64,000 nt of DNA from Glaciecola blandensis. Lineage in GTDB: Bacteria; Pseudomonadota; Gammaproteobacteria; Enterobacterales; Alteromonadaceae. The notes beneath the pieces were generated by a model, which was not told the origin of the DNA, did no database searches, and worked only from the letters and a program-made list of their open reading frames with translations. The position numbers were made by a program, and so were the translations under genes. Shown piece by piece: positions 1 through 7,128 of the stretch (positions are counted from its first letter, which is position 1; the number at the start of each line of letters is the position of its first letter). The stretch is taken from NCBI RefSeq assembly GCF_031846165.1, contig NZ_JAVRIE010000002.1, forward strand, positions 62,001 to 126,000, in the 5' to 3' direction.

Positions 1-1285
1 TTGCGAGGTTCTCAGCTTGCTGTTGATAATTTTTTACCTGCTCAGGCTCAAGATGATTGAGCATATTCAAAAACGCCTGCAAATCGGCGGGCTCTAAGTT
101 GCTTTCGAAAATATCCCAGAGCTGTTTCAACTGCACTTCTTTTGGGCTTGTCGCTCCCTGTAGCGCTAATTCAAGTTTCTGTAACTTTGTTATTTGAGTT
201 TGGTTTAAGGTGGTTGCCTGCAATTCATCCATGAGGTCTTTAGCACTTTTTACTTGTTCTGCTTTTATATAATAACCAAGTAATTCCAGCTTTTGATTCG
301 CCTCGGTTGCAGTGCTTTCGCTGATAGAAATCAGGCTTTTCCAGTCGCTGTTGAGCATGAAATAATGCCGTAAATCTTCCGTCAGCGTAAGCGCTTGGTC
401 GGCTTGCAGGCTCTCACGCCAATCAAGAATGGATTGCACTATGGCTTCTTTCTGTTCGATGTCATTTGTGAAGAAACGAGATAGGACAGGACGAAGTGTA
501 AAATTAGCATAGTGCGTCAAATACAGATTCTTTAAAAACGAAACATTCTGCTCAATAGGCCAAGCGCATGCCTCGCTGAATTGTATGAGCCACTGTGTGA
601 ATAAATACTCAACTTTTAAGCTCTGGCTTTTATCGTCCTTTATTTTATTCATGACCTTATCGTAGCGCTTTAGCGCGTACTCGGTAATTTCCACAGCGTT
701 TTCAGCAGGTAAGCGAGGTAAAATATCGTGCACAGCATTCAGTTTGGTGATGGCAAGGTCGAAGTATGTTTTGACTCTGTCTTTGCGCCATACTTCACGG
801 ACTGGCAAAGCGGTATTGATGATGTCGCAGATATCTTTGATATTGGCCTTTTTCGCTGAAATGTCAGCAATGATTTGCCATTTGTTGAGATCATCAGTTT
901 GTTTTGTCATGAGCTCAAGCAGCATTGCTTTGGCATCATCTTCATCTAAGCTGCTCACGTACGCGGCGATCCGGTCCTTTGCATCGCCACTGCGAAGTCG
1001 CTCCAGCTCTTGTTCTTGCTCATCGTTTGCTAAAGCGACAGCAACGCAATGCTGGCAAAATTCAAAGCCTTCAGAAACATCACACTCACATTGCCCCTCG
1101 TACTTATCATTTACTAAGGACAGGCTCACCCGATACTGTGTGTTATCTTCGACAATGGCTGTAATTAACAGTTGATCCCGTTGCAGAGCGCGTACTTTTT
1201 TTTGCTCATGAAGACGCATACCTTTACTAAACGCGCGTTGGCCTGCAACTTTCTCTAAATACAGATTGATGTTATCTGATGGCAT
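1..1285 (-). CDS. SWIM zinc-finger protein, partial (C-terminus outside window)
   Basis: An open frame runs without a stop from the ATG at 1285 down to base 1, so about 428 N-terminal residues are visible and the C-terminus lies outside the window. Residues near 70-90 read CECDVSEGFEFCQHC, which fits the SWIM zinc finger pattern CxC-xn-CxH. SWIM domains bind zinc and are thought to mediate DNA or protein contacts; in bacteria they often sit beside SNF2 helicases, so the missing part or next gene could be helicase-related (inference). The visible remainder is helical and repeat-like, with no catalytic motif. It lies 22 bp downstream of the dienelactone hydrolase gene on the same strand and could be cotranscribed. 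The reading frame and finger are clear; the function is unknown. Confidence 0.75.
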   Translation of the reverse strand, partial: MPSDNINLYLEKVAGQRAFSKGMRLHEQKKVRALQRDQLLITAIVEDNTQYRVSLSLVNDKYEGQCECDVSEGFEFCQHCVAVALANDEQEQELERLRSGDAKDRIAAYVSSLDEDDAKAMLLELMTKQTDDLNKWQIIADISAKKANIKDICDIINTALPVREVWRKDRVKTYFDLAITKLNAVHDILPRLPAENAVEITEYALKRYDKVMNKIKDDKSQSLKVEYLFTQWLIQFSEACAWPIEQNVSFLKNLYLTHYANFTLRPVLSRFFTNDIEQKEAIVQSILDWRESLQADQALTLTEDLRHYFMLNSDWKSLISISESTATEANQKLELLGYYIKAEQVKSAKDLMDELQATTLNQTQITKLQKLELALQGATSPKEVQLKQLWDIFESNLEPADLQAFLNMLNHLEPEQVKNYQQQAENLA

Positions 1286-1296
1286 TAAGTCAATGT

Positions 1297-1317
1297 CTCG
1301 CGAAGAACTACGCGAGA
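1297..1317 (-). other. Small hairpin at end of hydrolase gene
   Basis: TCTCGCG and CGCGAGA form a 7-bp stem with an 8-nt loop that overlaps the hydrolase stop codon, between it and the SWIM gene. No T-tract follows, so it is more likely an mRNA processing or attenuation hairpin than a full terminator. Confidence 0.3.
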
Positions 1318-2213
1318 TGTTTACCAAAGAAATCTAACGTACGTTGCCAAGATAAGTCGGCGTCTTGAGGGCTGAAACGACTGGTAGAGTCATTATGAAA
1401 GCCGTGTTGAGCGCCAGCATAGAAATGCGCTTTATAATTCGCATCGTTAGCCTTAAGAACGGCTTCGTACGACTCCCAAGATGCATTCACACGCTTATCC
1501 AATTCGGCAAAGTGGATCATCAATGGGCCTTTCACATTCTGTTGGAGCTCAGCTTTTGCTGGTGTGCCATAATACGGTACAGCGGCATCGATCTCATTAG
1601 GCATTGTCGCTGCTAACAAGTTACTAATATAACCACCAAAACAGAATCCAACGACACCTAATTTGCCTGTACCACTTTCATGCTTTTTCAGCCAGTTAGC
1701 TGCTGCCATGAAGTCTTGTTCAATTTTGTCACGATCTAGGCTTCGCTGCATGCTTCGACCTTCGTCATCATTCCCAGGGTAACCACCTAAAGGTGCTAAG
1801 GCGTCTGGTGCAAATGCAACAAAACCTGCTTTGGCAAGACGTCGAGCGACATCCTTAATGTAAGGGTTTAAGCCTCTATTCTCGTGAACCACAAGTACAG
1901 TGGGTGCCTTTTTGTCGAGATTACGCGGTACCACTAAGTAACCTTCGCCTTTCCCATGCCCTAGCGGCGAGTCGAAAGTTTCATAGGTAGCTTTAATATC
2001 AGCGTCATTGAAGCTAACTTGCTCCGCTTTTGCGTAGTCTGGGATAAGTGAGCTAGAAATAAGCCCTAAAGATAAACCTGCAACAGACAAGGTACCTAAT
2101 CGTGATAAAAACGTTCGTCGGTTAATATCGCCATGGGCATATTCGTCATACCAATCGAAGGCTTGCTGTGGGATATCTTCCGGTTTAAGTGAGTCAGTTT
2201 TATGCGATGTCAT
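1308..2213 (-). CDS. Tat-exported dienelactone hydrolase family protein
   Basis: This is a 301-aa alpha/beta hydrolase of the dienelactone hydrolase family (YghX-like). Residues 30-55 contain a twin-arginine motif (INRRTFLSRLG) followed by a hydrophobic stretch, preceded by a 30-residue extension typical of this subfamily, so export through Tat to the periplasm is likely. The catalytic triad is visible: nucleophile Cys191 in GFCFGG, Asp239 in FAELDK, and His270 in AQHGFHND. Members hydrolyse dienelactone or other small ester and lactone substrates; the true substrate here cannot be read from sequence. The neighbouring genes give no pathway clue. The family call is firm. Confidence 0.9.
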   Translation of the reverse strand: MTSHKTDSLKPEDIPQQAFDWYDEYAHGDINRRTFLSRLGTLSVAGLSLGLISSSLIPDYAKAEQVSFNDADIKATYETFDSPLGHGKGEGYLVVPRNLDKKAPTVLVVHENRGLNPYIKDVARRLAKAGFVAFAPDALAPLGGYPGNDDEGRSMQRSLDRDKIEQDFMAAANWLKKHESGTGKLGVVGFCFGGYISNLLAATMPNEIDAAVPYYGTPAKAELQQNVKGPLMIHFAELDKRVNASWESYEAVLKANDANYKAHFYAGAQHGFHNDSTSRFSPQDADLSWQRTLDFFGKHLA

Positions 2214-2364
2214 TGATTTTCCTTTTCATACCGTTGCTATAGTCATTGAGCAAGACAATGCGAGCGGCCTTGCAGTCACTGGATTGGTAAATACTACGTA
2301 CGTTTATATCCTGACAGTTCAAAATCTTTACAATTGGAAACATGTTTAGCTTGTCACTAAGCGC

Positions 2365-3696
2365 TTATTTCAAATCAAGTATATACCTTAGTAAGAAAAC
2401 TGCCGCCATTGCGTAGGTTAAAAGACTCACTTTTTTGAATTCACCCGTCCCCAAGCGAATACCTACATAAGTGATAAAGCCCAAAGCGATCCCCTCACTG
2501 ATACTGAAAGTCAGTGGCATTGCCATTAACGCGATGATTGCGGTAGCGACGCTGGTTAGGTCGTCAAACTCTAGCTCTTTGATTGAGTCCATCATGAAAA
2601 TACCCACCATCACCAATGCTGGCGTGGTTGCCATTAGGGGTATAACTAACATGAGAGGGGACAAAAATAAGGCGAGTAAGAAACAAATCGCAACGACGAC
2701 AGCGGTTAAACCGGTTCGCCCGCCAGCTGATACGCCCGCTGCAGATTCCACATAACTAGTCACAGGTGAGGTGCCCAAGGCTGCACCAACAACACCGGCA
2801 GTCGCATCCGCGGTCATCGCCCGGCCCATAAGCGGTAACTTGCCTTGTTCATCTACTAGCTTGGCTCGTTTCGATACACCAATTAAAGTGCCAATAGTGT
2901 CGAACATGTTCACAAACATCAGCGCAAATATTAAGTCCCACGTTGTAGCAAAGTTGATGATGGGATACATCAAGTCCATTGCGAAAAAGGTATCTGAAAT
3001 AGGCGCGGGCAAACCAACGATTGCATCAGGTTTAGCAGTCAAGTAGCCGGCTTCTGTTGGAATGAAAAGACCAATGAGGGTAAGTGTAATAATAGAGATA
3101 AGGATGGCACCCGACACTTTCTTTAAGACCAAAACAATGGTGAAGATAATACCGAAGAGCGCAAGCAATACAGCAGGTTCCGAAAGGTCGCCCAATCCGA
3201 CAAATGTCGCAGGGTTGTCAACAATCAGTCCTGCATTCTTCAGACCGATAAAGGCAATGAATAAGCCGATACCGCACTGTACGCCAATTTTCAGGGCCGC
3301 GGGGATTGCTTCGGCAATTTTTTGTCTTAGCCCAGATAACGTTAACAATAAGAACAGCACACCATTATAAAAAACGATGCCAAGCGCGGCTTCCCAAGGT
3401 ATTTCTCGGCTTAAGCATATAGTAAAAGCAAAGAAGGCGTTCAACCCCATGCCGGGCGCAAGTGCCACCGGATAATTGGTTAGCCAAGCCATTAGCAAAG
3501 TACCTAAACAAGCAGCCAGCGCGGTGACAGTGATAAGGCCAGCCACTGGCATTCCGCTCAGGCCAAGTATGCTTGGATTCACTATGAGAATATATGACAT
3601 TGCCGCAAAGGTAGTTAAACCAGCAATGACTTCAGTTTTCACGGTGGTCGCGTGCTGTTTAAGTGAAAATGTGGTTTCCAAGAAGCGGGCAAGCAT
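2365..3696 (-). CDS. NCS2 family purine base permease (AzgA-like)
   Basis: This 443-aa polytopic inner-membrane protein matches AzgA/PbuG/GhxP-type permeases, which import adenine, guanine or hypoxanthine with protons. Landmarks are the N-terminal EVIAGLTTFAAMSYILIVNP segment, the family signature around APGMGLNAFFAFT, and SPVTSYVESAAGVSAGGRTG in the second half. Length is normal for the family (430-450 aa). It is transcribed away from an adenine deaminase and a secreted nucleosidase, so adenine or hypoxanthine is the likely cargo (inference from context). A purine riboswitch was looked for upstream and not seen. The exact base specificity is unresolved. Confidence 0.92.
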   Translation of the reverse strand: MLARFLETTFSLKQHATTVKTEVIAGLTTFAAMSYILIVNPSILGLSGMPVAGLITVTALAACLGTLLMAWLTNYPVALAPGMGLNAFFAFTICLSREIPWEAALGIVFYNGVLFLLLTLSGLRQKIAEAIPAALKIGVQCGIGLFIAFIGLKNAGLIVDNPATFVGLGDLSEPAVLLALFGIIFTIVLVLKKVSGAILISIITLTLIGLFIPTEAGYLTAKPDAIVGLPAPISDTFFAMDLMYPIINFATTWDLIFALMFVNMFDTIGTLIGVSKRAKLVDEQGKLPLMGRAMTADATAGVVGAALGTSPVTSYVESAAGVSAGGRTGLTAVVVAICFLLALFLSPLMLVIPLMATTPALVMVGIFMMDSIKELEFDDLTSVATAIIALMAMPLTFSISEGIALGFITYVGIRLGTGEFKKVSLLTYAMAAVFLLRYILDLK

Positions 3697-3907
3697 GGGT
3701 CTTCCTCTTTATTATTCTTATTTTATGCAAGACATTGTTTGGCTTGTGATTGTTAGGGTTATTTATAGCAGATTATCACTACATCATCAGTATATTACTA
3801 TGGTAATGTAATGGAAGCCGTGTTTACCTTTTCTTACTTGCCGAAGACCTCATCGCTTTGTTTGTCCAGATTTTGTAGACCAGATCAATCAGCCGCAGGA
3901 ACTTGGA

Positions 3908-4930
3908 ATGAGCAATCTTGAAACATTGATTCAGCGCTTACCGAAAGCAGAATTACATTTACATATCGAAGGTAGTTTAGAGCCACAACTCATGTGGGAT
4001 TTGGCTCAAAAGCATCATGTTGAATTGCCTTTTTCCGATGTCGACGCAATCAAAAGCGCCTATCAGTTCGACAATCTTCAAAGCTTCCTTGACCTATATT
4101 ATCAAGGAGCGGATGTGCTTCGAGACGAAGACGACTTTTTTCAGTTAATGTGGGCTTATTTGTGTAAGTGTCATGAGCAAAACGTATTGCATGCTGAAAT
4201 TATGTTTGACCCGCAAACGCATACAGAACGCGGAGTTTCTTATGATGTCTTTATGCCGGGTTTTATTAAGGCCATCGAGAAAGCCAGAGATGAACTGGGT
4301 ATTAGTGTTTATCTTATTTTGTCTTTCTTACGCCACCTTAGTGAAGAAAGCGCCATTGAAACCCTAGAAAAAGCGAGGCCTTACTATGAGCATATTAAAG
4401 CCGTCGGGTTGGATAGCTCTGAGCTGGGGAATCCGCCATCTAAATTTGAACGAGTGTTTGCACAAGCAAAAGCATTGGGTTTTAAACTAGTTGCACATGC
4501 TGGAGAAGAGGGGCCGCCAGAATATATTTGGGAAGCACTACATTTACTCAAGGTTGACCGCATCGACCATGGCGTGAGAAGTATTGAAGATCCCGAACTC
4601 ATGGCGTACTTAAAGCAACATCAAGTGCCTTTAACCGTCTGTCCACTGAGTAATCTTAAGCTTTGCGTGATTGACCAAATGAGTGAGCACAACATTCTTC
4701 AATTGATGAATGATGGCTTACGCGTAACTGTGAACGCTGATGACCCGTCCTACTTCGGCGGCTATCTGAACGAGAACTTTATGGCACTAGCAGAGCATGT
4801 GAACATGCAAGCATCTGACCTGATTACCTTGGTGCAAAATGGTTTTAAAGCTAGCTTCCTGCCAGAAAAAACGAAGCAAGATTGGTTGGGCATTATTGAA
4901 GATACGGTATCGCAACTAGGAGTGAAGTGA
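3908..4930 (+). CDS. Adenine deaminase (Aah1-type, adenosine deaminase superfamily)
   Basis: This 340-aa TIM-barrel metal-dependent hydrolase converts adenine to hypoxanthine and ammonia. Zinc ligands are visible in LPKAELHLHIEGSLEP (HxH), in VAHAGEEGPPEYIWEAL (His and catalytic Glu), and in VNADDPSYFGGY (Asp pair). The PPEYIWEAL and DDPSYFGGY wording is typical of bacterial and fungal adenine deaminases, as I recall them from Pseudomonas, rather than of adenosine deaminase Add, which has a different loop. It diverges from a purine permease and is followed, with a 1-bp overlap, by a secreted nucleosidase that can release adenine. A generic annotation would call it adenosine deaminase. I favour adenine deaminase on motif and context. 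Confidence 0.85.
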   Translation: MSNLETLIQRLPKAELHLHIEGSLEPQLMWDLAQKHHVELPFSDVDAIKSAYQFDNLQSFLDLYYQGADVLRDEDDFFQLMWAYLCKCHEQNVLHAEIMFDPQTHTERGVSYDVFMPGFIKAIEKARDELGISVYLILSFLRHLSEESAIETLEKARPYYEHIKAVGLDSSELGNPPSKFERVFAQAKALGFKLVAHAGEEGPPEYIWEALHLLKVDRIDHGVRSIEDPELMAYLKQHQVPLTVCPLSNLKLCVIDQMSEHNILQLMNDGLRVTVNADDPSYFGGYLNENFMALAEHVNMQASDLITLVQNGFKASFLPEKTKQDWLGIIEDTVSQLGVK

Positions 4931-6012
4931 TGAAAACAGTAAGCCATTTATTGAAAGGGTTGGTGACAGCGCTTCTATTCGTGTTCGCGACTGGCCAAGT
5001 GCTCGCCGAGAATCGATATGGTCCAAGAGATTTCAGTACAGAAGAAGGTTTCACTGCCATTGTTGCTGCTTACTCGCCAGAGATAAAAGCCATTGATACT
5101 GCATTCAGTCAATTGGCGCACGCCCAAATTGATGAAGTCTTGACTATTCGCGGTGTGAAGTATCAATTAGGCACTTACAAAGGTGAGAAGGTTCTTATTT
5201 TTACCACAGGGATTTCAGTCCCTAACGCGGCCATGACGATGCAAATGGCACTCGATTACTTTCCTGTTAAACGAGTCGTGATGATGGGGATTGCGGGTGC
5301 CATCAACCCTGAGTTTAATGTGGGCGACATTGCGATACCTGAACGTTGGTATTTTCATGATGAGTCGGTGTATGTGAATCCAAAACCAGCGCGTGCCGCA
5401 GGTGGTACCAACAAAGCCTTGAAGGATAACGGCCAGGAATACACCTTACCGTCTTACTACGAACAAGCCTTAGCGCGATACAAAGAACGTGAAAAGAGCG
5501 ATCCGCATGCGCCAAAGTACAAAAACTTTGGGTACCAATTCCCAGAAGAGATGTCGGTGGTTAAACAAGGATGGGACTCTCCTCAACAGATGCCTTATTT
5601 TACGGTATCAGATAACTTGCTTAAGCTTGCTCAACAAGCAGTAGACAATGTCGACGCGATCAAAATGCCCTCGGGTAAAGAGATTAACGTGAGAGTGGGC
5701 GGCAATGGTGTGACGGGCTCGGTGTTTGCCGACAACGCAGAATATCGAGTTTGGTTACAAGATGTTTACAATGCACAAGTGACAGAGATGGAATCGGCGG
5801 CAGTTGGGCAAGTTAGCTTCGTGAACGAAGTTGATTGGATTATTATTCGTTCGGTGAGTGACCTTGCAGGAGCGCAACACGGTAAAAATGAAGAAAGCGT
5901 GTTTGATGGTATCGCATCTGGCACGGGCACCAAATTCCTAATCGCACTATTAGATGAAATTGTTAGTGCATCGAACACAGATAAGAGCGCACAAACAAAA
6001 GAGGTGAAATAG
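4930..6012 (+). CDS. Secreted purine nucleosidase/phosphorylase family protein (MTAN-like)
   Basis: This 360-aa protein has an N-terminal signal peptide (hydrophobic core about 8-22, cleavage likely after VLA) and a PNP_UDP_1 fold. It shows VVMMGIAGAINPEFNVGDI, the purine-binding TEMESAA motif, and IIIRSVSDLAG, where the Asp fits the catalytic acid of MTA/SAH nucleosidases. It probably cleaves nucleosides in the periplasm to release adenine or another base for the nearby permease and deaminase (inference). The ATG at 4930 is preferred over a GTG at 4927: AGGAG lies 7 nt upstream and the ATG shares one base with the deaminase stop (TGATG), implying translational coupling. An insertion of about 90 residues lies between the substrate-fold halves relative to cytoplasmic MTAN. 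Confidence 0.82.
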   Translation: MKTVSHLLKGLVTALLFVFATGQVLAENRYGPRDFSTEEGFTAIVAAYSPEIKAIDTAFSQLAHAQIDEVLTIRGVKYQLGTYKGEKVLIFTTGISVPNAAMTMQMALDYFPVKRVVMMGIAGAINPEFNVGDIAIPERWYFHDESVYVNPKPARAAGGTNKALKDNGQEYTLPSYYEQALARYKEREKSDPHAPKYKNFGYQFPEEMSVVKQGWDSPQQMPYFTVSDNLLKLAQQAVDNVDAIKMPSGKEINVRVGGNGVTGSVFADNAEYRVWLQDVYNAQVTEMESAAVGQVSFVNEVDWIIIRSVSDLAGAQHGKNEESVFDGIASGTGTKFLIALLDEIVSASNTDKSAQTKEVK

Positions 6013-6015
6013 AGT

Positions 6016-6687
6016 ATGTTAATCCAACTGACTGCACTTGAAGCACGAGTTATAGGCGTATTGCTAGAGAAGGAAAAAACCACACCCGACCAATATCCCT
6101 TGACCTTAAACTCAATTACCACGGCGTGTAATCAAAAGAGTAATCGAGAGCCAGTAATGGAACTAAGCGAAGGTGAAGTGCAGCGTACCTTGGATGATCT
6201 GCGAGAAAAGAACCTTTTGTTTGAAGTCAGTGGCACAGGTAGCAGGGTGCTGAAATACAAGCATCGATTCTGCAATACAGAATTTAATAGCCTGAAATTC
6301 TCCGAACAACAAAAAGCCATTATTTGTGTGCTTCTGCTGCGTGGCCCTCAAACACCAGGTGAACTTCGTACCAGAACAAACCGCTTAGCAGAGTTCGCGA
6401 ATGTAGTAGAGGTTGAACAAGCATTAAGCTCATTGGCTGATCACAATGGCGAAGAGATTGTTGTTAAGCTAGAGCGTGAGCCGGGCAAACGTGAAAGCCG
6501 CTATGCGCATCTATTTTCGGGCCCTGTTGATGCAGCGGTAGTCAGCAGCAGTGTGAGTGATTTCGCTCCAGATAAGGATGTTTCTGTAGGCGAAGCACAA
6601 CAAGACCGCATTGCTAAATTAGAGAATGAAGTAGAAGAATTGCGCAAAGAACTAGCACAAATTAAGCAAGCGCTGGATTTGGATTAA
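6016..6687 (+). CDS. yceH: YceH family protein (DUF480)
   Basis: This 223-aa protein opens with LTALEARVIGVLLEKEKTTPDQYPLTLNS, diagnostic of the YceH/UPF0502 family, which contains two winged-helix domains (about residues 1-90 and 95-170). The C-terminal 30 residues (DRIAKLENEVEELRKELAQIKQAL) form a coiled coil, suggesting oligomerisation. The molecular function is not established; the folds suggest nucleic-acid binding. It begins 3 bp after the nucleosidase stop and is probably the last gene of that operon. Confidence 0.92.
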   Translation: MLIQLTALEARVIGVLLEKEKTTPDQYPLTLNSITTACNQKSNREPVMELSEGEVQRTLDDLREKNLLFEVSGTGSRVLKYKHRFCNTEFNSLKFSEQQKAIICVLLLRGPQTPGELRTRTNRLAEFANVVEVEQALSSLADHNGEEIVVKLEREPGKRESRYAHLFSGPVDAAVVSSSVSDFAPDKDVSVGEAQQDRIAKLENEVEELRKELAQIKQALDLD

Positions 6688-6737
6688 GAGCTTAGTGACA
6701 CGCTCGATAGTTATGATAAACTCCGCACCTCAATAAA

Positions 6738-6814
6738 GCTCCCGTAGCTCAGCTGGATAGAGTGTCGGCCTCCGAAGCCGAAGGTCACGCGTTCGAATCG
6801 CGTCGGGAGCGCCA
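6738..6814 (+). tRNA. tRNA-Arg (anticodon CCG)
   Basis: The 77-nt cloverleaf includes an encoded CCA. The acceptor arms are GCTCCCG and CGGGAGC, the D arm holds AGCTC...GGAT, the anticodon stem TCGGC/GCCGA frames loop CTCCGAA with anticodon CCG at 6772-6774, and the T arm carries GTTCGAATC. It reads CGG codons. It sits between conserved yceH and the accessory defence-like region, the usual place for island insertion, but no integrase or second copy of its 3' end was recognised downstream. Confidence 0.97.
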
Positions 6815-7128
6815 TTTCTTCGTTGTTTGTCATTGTGGTTTTTATCTATAACGCCCGTTTAACGTAGCTTAATTCAGCAACTTTTTTTATTTACGTGATT
6901 AGCTCACTGAGTATTCAATTCATGCAATCAAGTTACGGTGTGCGCGGCACCAACCAATGCTGCCGTATGGTCTGTAAAGTTTAATTATCCTATACTCTAT
7001 AATATGCGATTTTAGTACAGAAGAATCTGCCATGTGAAACGCACTTAGCAAGCGCATCATTAATGCTATGAGTGCAAACCTTCCCTTAGGAGCAGGACTT
7101 GTTTCGTTGAAACCGAGGTACGGGCTAA
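6815..7128. other. Intergenic region with candidate promoter for the helicase gene
   Basis: There is no credible gene in this 314-bp AT-rich stretch. A TATAAT hexamer at 6998-7003 is a candidate -10 box for the helicase-nuclease gene; the matching -35 is weak. This marks the left edge of the accessory region directly after the tRNA. Confidence 0.45.

Noticed and set aside
744..1175. 143-aa plus-strand frame rich in Ser and Leu
   Set aside because: It is antisense to the partial SWIM-domain gene, whose minus-strand frame is open to the window edge and shows a real zinc-finger motif.
2471..3811. Several plus-strand frames opposite the purine permease gene
   Set aside because: They are antisense shadows of a membrane protein gene, with no start signals or motifs.
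3697..3907. Purine riboswitch or PurR box upstream of the permease and deaminase
   Set aside because: No conserved aptamer core and no ACGCAAACG-type PurR palindrome could be found in the 211-bp spacer.
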